This document shows, piece by piece, positions 23,635 through 32,312 of a stretch of DNA of 64,000 nt (its first letter is position 1; the number at the start of each line of letters is the position of its first letter). This DNA is from Pacificoceanicola onchidii (lineage in GTDB: Bacteria > Pseudomonadota > Alphaproteobacteria > Rhodobacterales > Rhodobacteraceae). Both the position numbers and the translations under genes were made by a program. The notes under the pieces are model-generated. The model did no database searches. It was not told the origin of the DNA and saw nothing but the letters and a program-made list of their open reading frames with translations. Location of the stretch: contig NZ_SRXY01000006.1 of assembly GCF_004804335.1 (NCBI RefSeq), positions 248,001 through 312,000 of the forward strand, given 5' to 3'.

Positions 23635-24150
23635 TCAGCCTTTTGAGACCAGGGAAGCCCGGTGTCCGAACTGCGGCATGGCCAGTTGCGCAAACTCCCC
23701 GCGCAGCACAAACCAATAACCCCAGAAGATCAAAACGGCCTGCAATGGCACACGGACCAACAGGTAGACCGGTCCCCACTGATGCCCGCCCGGTCCGACG
23801 CCGTTCATCGCGGCGTAGATGTTTCCGGGAAAGAACAGGATCAGCACCGCGATACAGCCAAGACCCGCGTAGACCCGCGTCGTCTTGGGCAAGAGCGCCA
23901 GAGCAAGCGCGGCTTCCAGAACGCCCGTGGCATAGACAAGCCCCGTCCGCGCAGGGACAAAGTCCGGCAGCATGGCGACCATTTCATCGGTGATGATGAA
24001 ATGCCCAACCGAAAAGAAGGCGAATGCCGCAGAATACCCGAGCAGTGCACCCTGCCGAATGCCGCCAGCTGCCGAGGTCACGCGCGCGATCAAAGCGGCG
24101 ATCAGCGTCGGGACAAGCAGAATGGTCAATACGATGAGTGGCGTGATCAT
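23635..24150 (-). CDS. DoxX-like membrane protein
   Basis: 171 aa from the ATG at 24150, with AAGGAGATC upstream. Four to five transmembrane helices in a DoxX/DUF4281-like arrangement: LIVLTILLVPTLIAALIARV, AAFAFFSVGHFIITDEMV, TGVLEAALALALLP, GLGCIAVLILFFPGNIYAAM and LQAVLIFWGYWFVLRG. The GNIYAAMNG segment is frequent in DoxX-family proteins. The role is unclear; some members relate to sulfur or oxidative metabolism. Its start overlaps the TetR gene stop by 4 bases, so the regulator probably controls it. Confidence 0.8.
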   Translation of the reverse strand: MITPLIVLTILLVPTLIAALIARVTSAAGGIRQGALLGYSAAFAFFSVGHFIITDEMVAMLPDFVPARTGLVYATGVLEAALALALLPKTTRVYAGLGCIAVLILFFPGNIYAAMNGVGPGGHQWGPVYLLVRVPLQAVLIFWGYWFVLRGEFAQLAMPQFGHRASLVSKG

Positions 24151-24776
24151 TGCTGATCTCCTTTTGAAAAACTGTGTGGCGAAAAACACCCGACGAGACG
24201 CCGGGCGATGTCTTCCGGCGCTTCATCCGGGGACAGGGTTTGCAGGCGGCCATCGGTTGCCAGCAGCGCGAGGCCTTCGACAAAACTCCACGCCGCCATG
24301 CAGGCGTCCTTCCGCGCGGTCTCTGTCTCCTCGGGCAGGCAGCCGTCGACCACGGAGGCCAGCGCGCCATAGGTCGCCGCGCGCGCCTCTTGCAACGCGC
24401 CCGCGTCCGGCCCGGTCCAATACTCTGGTTGCCGCATCAGCGCGAAAAGCTGCGGCTTTTCGAGCGCAAAGAGCACGTAGGCCGTGCCAATGCCCGCGAG
24501 CTTGTCCGGATAGGTGCCCGCCGCCTCAGAGGCTGTGTTCAAAGCCATATTGAGTTGGCGAAAACCCCGTTCCGCGACGGCAGTGAGCAAGGCCTGCGCA
24601 TCCCGAAAGTGGTGATAAGGCGCGCCGCTCGACACGTTCACCTCACCGGCAACGGCGCGCAGCGAAAACCCCTTTACCCCGTTCTGCTCGACCCGGCGCA
24701 CCGCCCCGTCAACCAGCGCCTGCTTCAGGTCGCCGTGATGATAGGTTTTGCTCTTTTCCTTGCTGGTCTTTGCCAT
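24147..24776 (-). CDS. TetR-family repressor
   Basis: 209 aa. The N-terminal helix-turn-helix (about 12-60) reads LVDGAVRRVEQNGVKGFSLRAVAGEVNVSSGAPYHHFRD, with the family's YHHF recognition-helix end, followed by a TetR C-terminal WHG-type ligand domain. It is cotranscribed with the overlapping DoxX-like membrane protein gene. A perfect 10-bp inverted repeat lies 20 bp upstream of the start and is the likely operator, so the pair is probably autoregulated and induced by an unknown small molecule. Confidence 0.9.
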   Translation of the reverse strand: MAKTSKEKSKTYHHGDLKQALVDGAVRRVEQNGVKGFSLRAVAGEVNVSSGAPYHHFRDAQALLTAVAERGFRQLNMALNTASEAAGTYPDKLAGIGTAYVLFALEKPQLFALMRQPEYWTGPDAGALQEARAATYGALASVVDGCLPEETETARKDACMAAWSFVEGLALLATDGRLQTLSPDEAPEDIARRLVGCFSPHSFSKGDQQ

Positions 24777-24796
24777 GTTGCCCTCGAATCTGAACG

Positions 24797-24824
24797 CCGC
24801 TTAGATAGAGCGCGATCTAAGCGG
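24797..24824 (-). promoter_or_regulatory. TetR operator palindrome
   Basis: CCGCTTAGAT (24797-24806), 8-base spacer, ATCTAAGCGG (24815-24824): a perfect 10-bp inverted repeat 20 bases before the TetR start codon. Arm length and spacing are typical of a TetR-dimer site. Confidence 0.75.
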
Positions 24825-24880
24825 TGTAAAGATGAAAGAGTCGAAAACCCCGAAAACTAGCAGCCTGCCTGCCCGCGTGG

Positions 24881-26134
24881 TTACATCACGCGAACCCGGC
24901 TGGCCTTTTCCAGCAGGAACGTCTTTTCCGAAAGATTGTCAGACAACTCCGCCGCCCTTTCATACCGGGCCTTTGCCTCAATCGGCATTCCAGCCCGTTC
25001 CAGAACATCCCCCAGCGCCGCATGATAGGGTTGGTAGTCCTGAATTTTTGCTTCCGCGCCAAGCGCTTCGAGCATGTCGAGCGCCTTTTCCGGCCCAAAA
25101 GCATACGACACCGCCACCGCCTGATTGAGACGCACGACCAAGGACGGTTGATGCGCATGGAGCAGATCGTAGAGCGCCGCGATTTCGCGCCAGTCGGTTT
25201 CTTCCCAGGTTTCGCTTTGGGCGTGGACCGCGCTGATCGCAGCCTGAAGCTGATACGGGCCGATGCGGAGTTTCGGCAAGCAGTGTTCCAGAATCTGCAC
25301 CCCTTCCGCGATCTTGCCCCGGCTCCATCTCCGCCTGTTCTGCTTCTCCAGCGGTACAAACCCGCCCTCCGAACAAAGCCGCGTCTCCCGGCGGGAATCG
25401 TGCAGGAGCATGAGCGCCAGAAGCCCCGCGGTTTCCGTGTGGTCCGGCACAAGCCCCCCCAAAATCCGGGCAAGGCGGATGGCCTCATCGGACAGCTCCT
25501 GCCGGTGCAGGCTGTCTCCTTTGGTGGCCGAATAGCCTTCGTTGAAAATCAGGTAGATCACCCGCAGAACCGAGCCGATGCGTGCCTCAAGCTCCGAACG
25601 ATCTGGGATGTCATACGGGATCTTATCCTGCGCGATCTTTTTCTTCGCGCGGGAGATGCGCCGCTGCATGGCCTCCCCAGTATCCAGAAAGGCGCTGGCG
25701 ATCTCATCCGTTGTCAGCCCGCCAAGCGTGCGCAGGGTCAGCGCAACCTGATCCTTCTGCGCCAATACCGGATGGCAACAGGTCAGGATCATCTCCAGAC
25801 GCTTATCCGGAATGGCCTCCAGCATGGTCTCATCCAGCGTTCCGTTCTCAAGATCGAGCAGGTAGGAAATCTCGGGCTGTTTGGCGGCAAAGTTCTGATC
25901 GCGCCTGAGCCGATCCAGCGCCTTGCGCCGCGCCACCGTGATCAGCCACCCCGCCGGAGAGCGGGGCAAGCCGTTGTTAAGCCAATGCTCCATCGCCGAG
26001 ACGATGGCCTCCTGAAGGCAGTCTTCGGCAAGCTGGAAATCCCCCAGCCCGCCAACCAAAGCCGACAGGATACGCCCCCATTCCTCCCGAACAGTCCGTT
26101 CAATGATCACATCGGGCGAGGCGGATGGCAGCAT
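24881..26134 (-). CDS. ECF sigma factor with long C-terminal extension (ECF42-like)
   Basis: 417 aa. Sigma region 2 (LVGGLGDFQLAEDCLQEAIVSAMEHW, then GWLITVARRKALDRLRRD) and region 4 (RTLGGLTTDEIASAFLDTGEAMQRRISRAKKKI) occupy the first 190 residues. The remaining about 220 residues are the DUF6596/SnoaL-free helical extension with TPR-like character that is typical of the ECF42 group (RVIYLIFNEGYSATKGDSL is the diagnostic start). ECF42 genes are linked to DGPF-domain genes, and one precedes this gene by 21 bp. No anti-sigma factor is present; the C-terminal domain is thought to replace it. Confidence 0.9.
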   Translation of the reverse strand: MLPSASPDVIIERTVREEWGRILSALVGGLGDFQLAEDCLQEAIVSAMEHWLNNGLPRSPAGWLITVARRKALDRLRRDQNFAAKQPEISYLLDLENGTLDETMLEAIPDKRLEMILTCCHPVLAQKDQVALTLRTLGGLTTDEIASAFLDTGEAMQRRISRAKKKIAQDKIPYDIPDRSELEARIGSVLRVIYLIFNEGYSATKGDSLHRQELSDEAIRLARILGGLVPDHTETAGLLALMLLHDSRRETRLCSEGGFVPLEKQNRRRWSRGKIAEGVQILEHCLPKLRIGPYQLQAAISAVHAQSETWEETDWREIAALYDLLHAHQPSLVVRLNQAVAVSYAFGPEKALDMLEALGAEAKIQDYQPYHAALGDVLERAGMPIEAKARYERAAELSDNLSEKTFLLEKASRVRVM

Positions 26135-26155
26135 GGGTCAGACTGGAAATCCGGT

Positions 26156-26506
26156 TCAGTCAAAGACCATCACGGGCCGCACTTCGATGCGCCCATGATC
26201 GGCGGTGGGAATTTGCGCCGCATATTTCACCGCTTCATCCAGATCGGCGCAGTCAAGAATATAGAACCCGCCAAGCTGCTCTTTTGTTTCGGCAAAAGGG
26301 CCATCAATGGTTTCGGTCTTGCCGGATCGCACGGACACGGTTGTTGCGGTTTCAACGCCCTGCAGGGCCTCCCCGCCAATGAACTTGCCATCGTCTTTCA
26401 CCTTCTGGGTGTAGTCCGCATAGGCCTGAAGATAGCCGCCAAACTCGGGCGAGCCGGGCTGTGGGCCAGCGTTCGGGGTCGAGTAGATGAGGCAGACAAA
26501 TTGCAT
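26156..26506 (-). CDS. YciI/DGPF-domain protein
   Basis: 116 aa from the ATG at 26506 with AAAAGGAA upstream. The ferredoxin-like fold family signature IDGPFAETKEQLGGFYILDC is complete, with the conserved His/Asp region further on. These small proteins accompany ECF42 sigma factors and are usually part of that sigma factor's regulon; biochemical role unknown. The sigma gene follows after 21 bp, so the two form an operon. 211 bp upstream to the Zur-like gene hold the promoter region; no clear element was read there. Confidence 0.9.
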   Translation of the reverse strand: MQFVCLIYSTPNAGPQPGSPEFGGYLQAYADYTQKVKDDGKFIGGEALQGVETATTVSVRSGKTETIDGPFAETKEQLGGFYILDCADLDEAVKYAAQIPTADHGRIEVRPVMVFD

Positions 26507-26717
26507 GGTGTGTTCCTTTTCCAAACCAGAAGCACCGCGCTCCTGTACCCTCCAGACGAACGGGAAAGACGCAGACCGACACGACCTGACGAAAAAAATG
26601 ACCCGCACCAAAAAAAATCGGCAAAACCGGTTTGCCGGATCGCTAGGAAGGAGTTTTGTGCAAAGCGGCGCACCCGTCAACGCCCGCGCCGCGTCTTTCA
26701 CTGCCAGCGCTGCGCGC

Positions 26718-27191
26718 CTACTGCGGCAGGCATTGCGGGCACTGGCCCTCGACCTCGATCAGAATCCGCTCGGCCTTGAACCCATGCGCCAGCGCAGCGT
26801 CACGCACCGCATCGCGCGCGGCGATACCCGGCGCTTCGGCCACCGCAGAGCACGCGCGGCAGATCAGGAAAATCGGCGCGTGGTTTTCGCCGGGGTGCGC
26901 ACAGGCGATAAAGGCATTCAGCTGTTCGATGCGATGCACAAACCCATGTTTGACCAGAAAATCCAGCGCCCGGTAGGCCACAGGCGGCTGCGAGCCAAGC
27001 CCGGCATCCCGCAGATGCTCAAGCACCTCGTAAGCTCCCATGGCACGATGTTCAGCCAGCAGCACCGCAAGCGCCTTTTCCCGCACTTTGGTCAGTTGCA
27101 GCCCCTGTTCGGCGCAGGCCTTGCGCGCGGTCTCAAGGCCAGAAGCGATACAGGTGTCGTGATCGTGATGCGAAAATCCCTTGGCCACCAT
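26718..27191 (-). CDS. zur: Fur-family regulator, Zur-like
   Basis: 157 aa from the ATG at 27191. A winged helix (LTKVREKALAVLLAEHRAMGAYEVL, PVAYRALDFLVKHGFVHRIE) and a dimerisation/metal domain: FLICRACSAVAEA gives one Cys-x2-Cys and the C-terminal GQCPQC the second, forming the structural zinc site of Fur/Zur proteins. The His-rich start (SHHDHD) and absence of a heme or iron-type motif favour Zur (zinc uptake repressor). No znuABC is in the window, so the target set is unknown. It diverges from tatD. Confidence 0.84.
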   Translation of the reverse strand: MVAKGFSHHDHDTCIASGLETARKACAEQGLQLTKVREKALAVLLAEHRAMGAYEVLEHLRDAGLGSQPPVAYRALDFLVKHGFVHRIEQLNAFIACAHPGENHAPIFLICRACSAVAEAPGIAARDAVRDAALAHGFKAERILIEVEGQCPQCLPQ

Positions 27192-27316
27192 GCTTCGCTT
27201 CCCTGCTTTTCCTGCCTCTTGGGTCTTTGATAGATATGGCGGATCGGCTGATGCCACAAGCCTGCCTTGACCCGCCCCGCCCCCACCGATACCTCCAAGG
27301 CATCAAAGGATGTTTC

Positions 27317-28123
27317 ATGACCAAGATCACCGACAGCCACTGCCACCTCGATTTCCCGAATTTCGACGAGACCCGTCCCGAAGTCATTGCCCGGGCGCAG
27401 GAAGCGGGTGTGCACAGGATGGTCACGATCTGCACCAAGACCCAGAACCTGCCCGCCGTGCGCGCGATTGCCGAAGCCAATGATCCGGTGTTCTTCGCCT
27501 ATGGCGTGCACCCGATGAGCGTGGCCGACCAGCCTCTGGTCAGCGTGGATCACCTTGTGGACGCGGCGCAGCATCCCAAGATGGTCGGCATCGGCGAGAG
27601 CGGTCTGGATTATCACTACACCGCCAACAGCGCCAAGGCGCAGAAAACCTCCCTGCGGGTTCACATCGAAGCGGCACAGGAAACCGGCCTGCCGCTGATC
27701 ATCCACGCGCGCGCCGCCGATGATGACATGGCGGCAATCCTGTCCGAGGGATACCGCGCCAAGCCCTATACCTGCGTGATGCACTGTTTCTCGTCCTCGG
27801 CGGAACTGGCGAAGGCCGCGCTTGATCTGGGCTTTTACCTGTCTATGTCCGGCATCGCCGCCTTCCCCAAGTCGAAGGAACTGCGCGAGATCTTCGCCGC
27901 CGCCCCGCTTGAGCGTATTCTGGTCGAGACCGACAGCCCCTACCTCGCACCGCCGCCCTATCGCGGGCGCGAGAACGAGCCATCCTATGTGGTGCACACC
28001 GCAAAGGTCGGCGCAGAGACCTTTGGCCTGAGCTACGAGGACTTCGCCGCCGCGACAGAAGCCAACTTCGACCGCCTCTTCGCCAAGGCCGCAGCCTGGC
28101 CCGCCGCTCGGGCCGCCGAATGA
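27317..28123 (+). CDS. tatD: TatD-family metal-dependent hydrolase
   Basis: 268 aa from the ATG at 27317 (AAAGGA upstream). Metal ligands of the TIM-barrel DNase family are all visible: DSHCHLDF, GIGESGLDYHY, IIHARAADDD, MHCFSSS and ETDSPYLAPPPYRGR. Members are 3'-5' exonucleases or deoxyribonucleases, and some act in quality control. It is followed by an overlapping MBL hydrolase gene, an arrangement typical of Rhodobacterales, where this pair trails the holB/tmk/metG cluster; that cluster is not in this window. Confidence 0.93.
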   Translation: MTKITDSHCHLDFPNFDETRPEVIARAQEAGVHRMVTICTKTQNLPAVRAIAEANDPVFFAYGVHPMSVADQPLVSVDHLVDAAQHPKMVGIGESGLDYHYTANSAKAQKTSLRVHIEAAQETGLPLIIHARAADDDMAAILSEGYRAKPYTCVMHCFSSSAELAKAALDLGFYLSMSGIAAFPKSKELREIFAAAPLERILVETDSPYLAPPPYRGRENEPSYVVHTAKVGAETFGLSYEDFAAATEANFDRLFAKAAAWPAARAAE

Positions 28124-28917
28124 GCGAACTGCGCTACACCATTCTGGGCTGCGGCTCGTCCGGTGGCGTGCCCCGTCTCGGCGGACACTGGGGCGATTGC
28201 GACCCGGCCAACCCAAAGAACCGTCGCCGCCGCTGCTCGCTTCTGGTGGAACGGGACGGCGAAGGCGGCACGACCCGCGTGCTGATCGACACAGGGCCGG
28301 ACATGCGCGACCAACTGCTCTCTGCGGGTGTCGGCACGCTGGACGGGGTCGCCTGGACCCATAGCCATGCCGATCACCTGCATGGTCTGGATGACCTGCG
28401 CCAGATCGTCTTCAACATGCGCGACCGGTTGAATGTCTGGGCCGATGGCGACACCCAGAACGAGCTGATTTCCCGCTTCGGCTATGCCTTTGTCCAACCC
28501 AAGGGCTCCCCCTACCCGCCGATCCTGAACCTGCACACCATCAGCGGCCCGTTCGAGATCGACGGGCCCGGCGGGCCGATCCCGCTTGCGCCCTTTACGG
28601 TGAACCACGGCAGCATCGACGCGCTTGGCTTCCGCATTGGCCGCGTGGCCTATTTGCCGGATGTGATCACCATTCCGGACGAAAGCTGGCCCCTGCTCGC
28701 CGACCTCGACTGCTGGATCGTCGACGCGCTGCGCCGCACGCCCCATCCCACCCATGCGCACCTCGATCTCGCATTGGAATGGATCGCGCGGGCCAAGCCG
28801 AAAACCGCCGTGCTCACCAACATGCACATCGACCTCGACTACGAGACCGTCCGCAACGAGACCGCCGCCCATATCGAACCCGCCTACGACGGCATGATCC
28901 TGACCCATCCTCTTTGA
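28120..28917 (+). CDS. MBL-fold metallohydrolase (PhnP-like)
   Basis: 265 aa, overlapping tatD by 4 bases. Metallo-beta-lactamase fold: LGCGSSGGVPRLGG at the start is the PhnP-type glycine motif, THSHADHLHGLDDLR is the HxHxDH metal site, and further ligands sit in VNHGS and NMHIDLDYE. PhnP-like proteins are cyclic phosphodiesterases, and RNase Z-like activities are related. Cysteines near the N-terminus (CDPANPKNRRRRCS) may hold a structural zinc, as in PhnP. No phosphonate genes are nearby, so the substrate is open. Confidence 0.88.
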   Translation: MSELRYTILGCGSSGGVPRLGGHWGDCDPANPKNRRRRCSLLVERDGEGGTTRVLIDTGPDMRDQLLSAGVGTLDGVAWTHSHADHLHGLDDLRQIVFNMRDRLNVWADGDTQNELISRFGYAFVQPKGSPYPPILNLHTISGPFEIDGPGGPIPLAPFTVNHGSIDALGFRIGRVAYLPDVITIPDESWPLLADLDCWIVDALRRTPHPTHAHLDLALEWIARAKPKTAVLTNMHIDLDYETVRNETAAHIEPAYDGMILTHPL

Positions 28918-28946
28918 GCCTCGGGCAAAGGCCTCGCGCGGCCCTG

Positions 28947-28978
28947 TTTCTTTGTGCTTAAAATATCCCCGCCGGAGG
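28947..28978 (-). repeat. Interspersed repeat, short copy (family 1)
   Basis: Minus-strand copy of the right end of repeat family 1: CGGGGATATTTTAAGCACAA followed by AGAAA, lying between the MBL hydrolase and the AEC transporter. The matching end occurs at 49321-49351, 59841-59869 and 60737-60763. Confidence 0.7.
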
Positions 28979-29038
28979 CTCCGGCCTTTCCACACGCGCT
29001 GACGCGCACCCAAAAAAAGCCTACCGAAAGCCGCCCGC

Positions 29039-29974
29039 ATGCAGGCCCTCCTGGACGTCATTCTTCCCGTCTTCCTCGTCATCGGCGCTGGCTATGCCGC
29101 GGTCTGGAAAGGCGGCTTTTCGGAAAGCGCCGTCGACGGGCTGATGAAGTTCACCCAGAATTTCGCCATCCCCTGCCTGCTCTTTCGCGCGATCTGGACT
29201 TTGGATCTCGGCCCGGACTTCAACCCGTGGCTTCTGGTCTCTTTCTACTCCGGCTCCGCCACCGGGTTCACCGCAGGCCTGTTGGGCGCGCGTTACCTGT
29301 TCAAGCGCGACTGGGAAGACAGCATCGCCATCGGCTTTTGCTGCCTCTTCGCCAATTCGGTGATGATCGGCCTCGCCATGACCGAACGCGCCTATGGCGT
29401 CTCGGCGCTGGAAGCCAACTACATCATCGTCGCGGTGCATTCCCCCTTCTGCTACGGCATCGGCATCACCGCCATGGAAATCGCCCGGGCCAAGGCAAAG
29501 GGCGCGCCGGCGCGGGACCTGCCCGCGAAGGTGCTCGGCGCAATGTTCCGTAATGCGCTGGTCATCGGCATCGGCCTTGGCGTGATCGCGAACCTCAGCA
29601 ATATCACCCTGCCCACCCCGGTCACCGATGCGCTCGACATGATGATCCGGGCGGCGCTGCCCGCTGCGCTTTTCGGCATGGGCGGCGTTTTGTGCCGGTA
29701 CAAGCCGCAAGGCGATTTCCGTGTGATCGCCTATATCTGTGCGATTTCGTTGATCCTCCACCCGACAATCACCTGGACGCTTGGAACCCTGTCTGGCCTG
29801 TCCACACAGGCCTTCCGCTCCGCGGTCCTGACCGCGGCCATGGCGCCTGGTATCAATGCCTATGTCTTTGCCAGCATGTACGGCCGCGCCCAGCGCGTCG
29901 CGGCGTCCAGCGTTCTGATCGCAACGGGTTTGTCCGTCCTGACCGCATGGGTCTGGCTGTCGCTTCTGCCTTGA
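29039..29974 (+). CDS. AEC-family transporter
   Basis: 311 aa with about ten hydrophobic segments spread in two five-helix halves, as in the auxin-efflux-carrier/bile-acid fold. The first helix FLVIGAGYAAVWKG and the mid-protein break GMGGVLCRY, followed by a long C-terminal bundle, are typical. Substrates of bacterial members are small carboxylates such as malate or malonate; none can be named here. A LysR regulator follows 52 bp downstream in the same direction. No strong ribosome site precedes the ATG. Confidence 0.87.
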   Translation: MQALLDVILPVFLVIGAGYAAVWKGGFSESAVDGLMKFTQNFAIPCLLFRAIWTLDLGPDFNPWLLVSFYSGSATGFTAGLLGARYLFKRDWEDSIAIGFCCLFANSVMIGLAMTERAYGVSALEANYIIVAVHSPFCYGIGITAMEIARAKAKGAPARDLPAKVLGAMFRNALVIGIGLGVIANLSNITLPTPVTDALDMMIRAALPAALFGMGGVLCRYKPQGDFRVIAYICAISLILHPTITWTLGTLSGLSTQAFRSAVLTAAMAPGINAYVFASMYGRAQRVAASSVLIATGLSVLTAWVWLSLLP

Positions 29975-30026
29975 CCGCAACAGCGATTAATTTGACGAGG
30001 CGTCTAGTTTCGCCAATTATTGCGCC

Positions 30027-30938
30027 ATGAGCATCAACTACGATTTTGGCGATCTCGAAGCCTTTCTGGCGGTTCACGAAACCGGCTCGTTCCATGCGGC
30101 GGCGGAGCGGTTGAACCTGTCGCAATCCGCCGTCACCCGGCGTATTCGCAAGCTTGAAGAGGCGCTGGACAGCCTGCTGTTCGAACGCACAACCCGCGCC
30201 GTCAAACCAACCCTCGCGGCCAAGCGCCTGCGGGCGCGGGCCGAGGCGATCCTCGAAGACGCCCGGGAAACCGCCCGCGCGATGCGCGATGAGACGGTCG
30301 CCTTTGCGCATCAGCGCAACGCCATCATCACCGTGGCGACCATTCCCACGGTTCTTTCCGGCTTGCTCAACGAAGCGATCCGGGCCCTGCCGGAAAGCGG
30401 CGCGCAACCGCGCCTGCGCCTGCTTGACCTGCCTGCCAATGACGTGGCCGAAGCGGTGGCGCAGGGAGAGGCGGATTTCGGGATCTGCTCGATTCCCACG
30501 CTGGAGCCGCAGACCGCGTTCGAGCTGTTGTTTCACGACCCTTTGGTGCTGACCCTGCCTGCCGGGCACGCCTTGGGTCAGGAACAGGACATGACATGGG
30601 ATCAATTGCAGGACCTGCCGCTCATCCTTCCCGCGCGGGGCACGGGCAACCGTCTGGTGATCGACGAAGCCATGGCGGCGGCCCATTTGCCACTTGTCTG
30701 GACGTACGAGGTTGGCCGCTCTTCCACCGCGCTGTCGTTGGTCCAGGCCGGTCTTGGGGCGGCGCTTTTGCCGCGTTCGGCGATTGGCCCGGCCCAAGTC
30801 GAGGTCGCCACACTGAAAACGCCAAGGATCTCCCGCGCCATCGGCCTGCTGTCCCGAACCGGCCAGACAGATACGAAGGTCGCCGCTCAGCTCAAAGCCG
30901 CAATCCGCACCGCTGCGTCCCGGATCGAGACCCTATGA
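30027..30938 (+). CDS. LysR-family regulator
   Basis: 303 aa. Residues 1-65 are the LysR winged helix (LEAFLAVHETGSFHAAAERLNLSQSAVTRRIRKLEEALDS), followed by the periplasmic-binding-like effector domain (about 90-295). LysR genes often regulate an adjacent transporter, here probably the AEC transporter upstream. The stop overlaps by 6 bases the stop of the convergent histidine kinase gene. Confidence 0.92.
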   Translation: MSINYDFGDLEAFLAVHETGSFHAAAERLNLSQSAVTRRIRKLEEALDSLLFERTTRAVKPTLAAKRLRARAEAILEDARETARAMRDETVAFAHQRNAIITVATIPTVLSGLLNEAIRALPESGAQPRLRLLDLPANDVAEAVAQGEADFGICSIPTLEPQTAFELLFHDPLVLTLPAGHALGQEQDMTWDQLQDLPLILPARGTGNRLVIDEAMAAAHLPLVWTYEVGRSSTALSLVQAGLGAALLPRSAIGPAQVEVATLKTPRISRAIGLLSRTGQTDTKVAAQLKAAIRTAASRIETL

Positions 30939-32312
30939 ACGATCAGCGGCCTGCGCGAGCGGCAGGCGGATTGTCAGGCTGGCCCCGGCATTCACGCGGT
31001 CGATGCTCAGGCTACCGCCATGTTTTTCGGAAACCGACTGCGCAATCGCAAGGCCCAGACCGCTGCCATTGGACGGCTCAACCTGACTGAACCGGCGGAA
31101 AGCCACCTCTGATTGCTCGGGCGCCAACCCTTTGCCGTCATCGCGGACCGTGACCACCGCATCGCCACCCTCTGCACGCAGATGCACGGAAATCTCGGTC
31201 AGCGCGTCGCCGCCGTGTTTCAATGCATTGTCCACAAGGTTCTTGATCGCCTCGGCCAGAAACAGCTTGTCGGCGCGTACCGGCAGGGCTGTGTCCGGCG
31301 CATTGAATTCAAACTCAATGCCTTGCAGCAGGATGGTTGGCCCCAGTTCGGCGCAGATCTCGCGCAGGGTTTCGACCAGATCATGGGTCTCATCCGGCAA
31401 ATCGCCCGCGTTCTGCTGCAGCCGGTCAAGGGACAGAAGCTGATCGGCGATCCGGCCCGAGGCCTTGGCAGCGGTGACAAGATCGGAGAGCCGCGCCCTG
31501 CGGGTTTCTTCGGACGGCGCATCGCGCACCGCTTCGGCCATGGATTGCACCGCCGCCGCCGGATTGCGCAGCTGGTGCGCCGCATCCGAGATAAAGACCT
31601 TGTGCGCGGTCATACTGGATTCCACCTGCGCAAACAGGCGGTTGAGCGTGCGCACGATGCCCCGCGTTTCATCGGGCACAGCCCGTTTGATCCGGCTGAG
31701 GTCATCTGGCGAGCGAATGTCGATGGCATCCTGCAAATCGATCAGCGGGCGCAGACCGAGGCTGACCCCGAACCAGACCACCAGCGCCAGCGTCACAAGC
31801 AGTGCCCCGATCAATGTTGCGGCCCGCAGTGCCAGTTGGCGGGCAAAGACAGCCCTGTCGGCCAGCCGTTGCCATGCGGTGATGGTTGCATCTCCGCTCA
31901 ATTCGTCCTGCGTGATGCGTTCGGTGATCCGCACCACCTGCACGCCTTCATCGCGATAGACAGAGCGAAAGAACTGCGGCGCATAGGGGCTGGATTCGCT
32001 GTTTGCCGGGGTGCTTGGCGGATAGGCATAGCCGGTGATGTAGATCCCCCCCGGCCCGGTGACATGGTAGAACACATCCCCACCGGAAATGTCGCTGATC
32101 AGATCGCTGGTGGCCGGTGAAAGCAGGTCCCCGTCGGAGACCGCCACGTCCCGCGAAATCGCCAGAGCGGCGGCCAGAAGGCTGCGATCAAACAGCTCTT
32201 CGGCGGTTTTCTGGGCGGCGTTGAAGCGCCATGCGCCCAAAAGCACCGCCATGAACACCAGCGGGATCAGGATCAGGGCAAACAAGCGCAGCCGGAGCGA
32301 GGCGCGGCGCAT
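30933..32312 (-). CDS. tctE: Sensor histidine kinase, TctE-like
   Basis: 459 aa from the ATG at 32312. Transmembrane helix 1 (about 8-28) and helix 2 (about 165-187) flank a periplasmic sensor of about 130 residues. A HAMP-like linker, the H-box FISDAAHQLRNPAAA, N-box KNLVDNALKHG, G1 DDGKGLAP and G2 GSGLGLAIA follow. The family senses tricarboxylates or related acids for TTT transporters. It overlaps the response-regulator stop by one base (TGATG), and the pair diverges from the transporter operon at 33137. Confidence 0.88.
   Translation of the reverse strand: MRRASLRLRLFALILIPLVFMAVLLGAWRFNAAQKTAEELFDRSLLAAALAISRDVAVSDGDLLSPATSDLISDISGGDVFYHVTGPGGIYITGYAYPPSTPANSESSPYAPQFFRSVYRDEGVQVVRITERITQDELSGDATITAWQRLADRAVFARQLALRAATLIGALLVTLALVVWFGVSLGLRPLIDLQDAIDIRSPDDLSRIKRAVPDETRGIVRTLNRLFAQVESSMTAHKVFISDAAHQLRNPAAAVQSMAEAVRDAPSEETRRARLSDLVTAAKASGRIADQLLSLDRLQQNAGDLPDETHDLVETLREICAELGPTILLQGIEFEFNAPDTALPVRADKLFLAEAIKNLVDNALKHGGDALTEISVHLRAEGGDAVVTVRDDGKGLAPEQSEVAFRRFSQVEPSNGSGLGLAIAQSVSEKHGGSLSIDRVNAGASLTIRLPLAQAADRS

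Noticed and set aside
25022-26779. A 585-codon plus-strand frame opposite the sigma and DGPF genes
   Set aside because: Antisense of two well-recognised proteins; the translation is Arg/Pro-rich without motifs.
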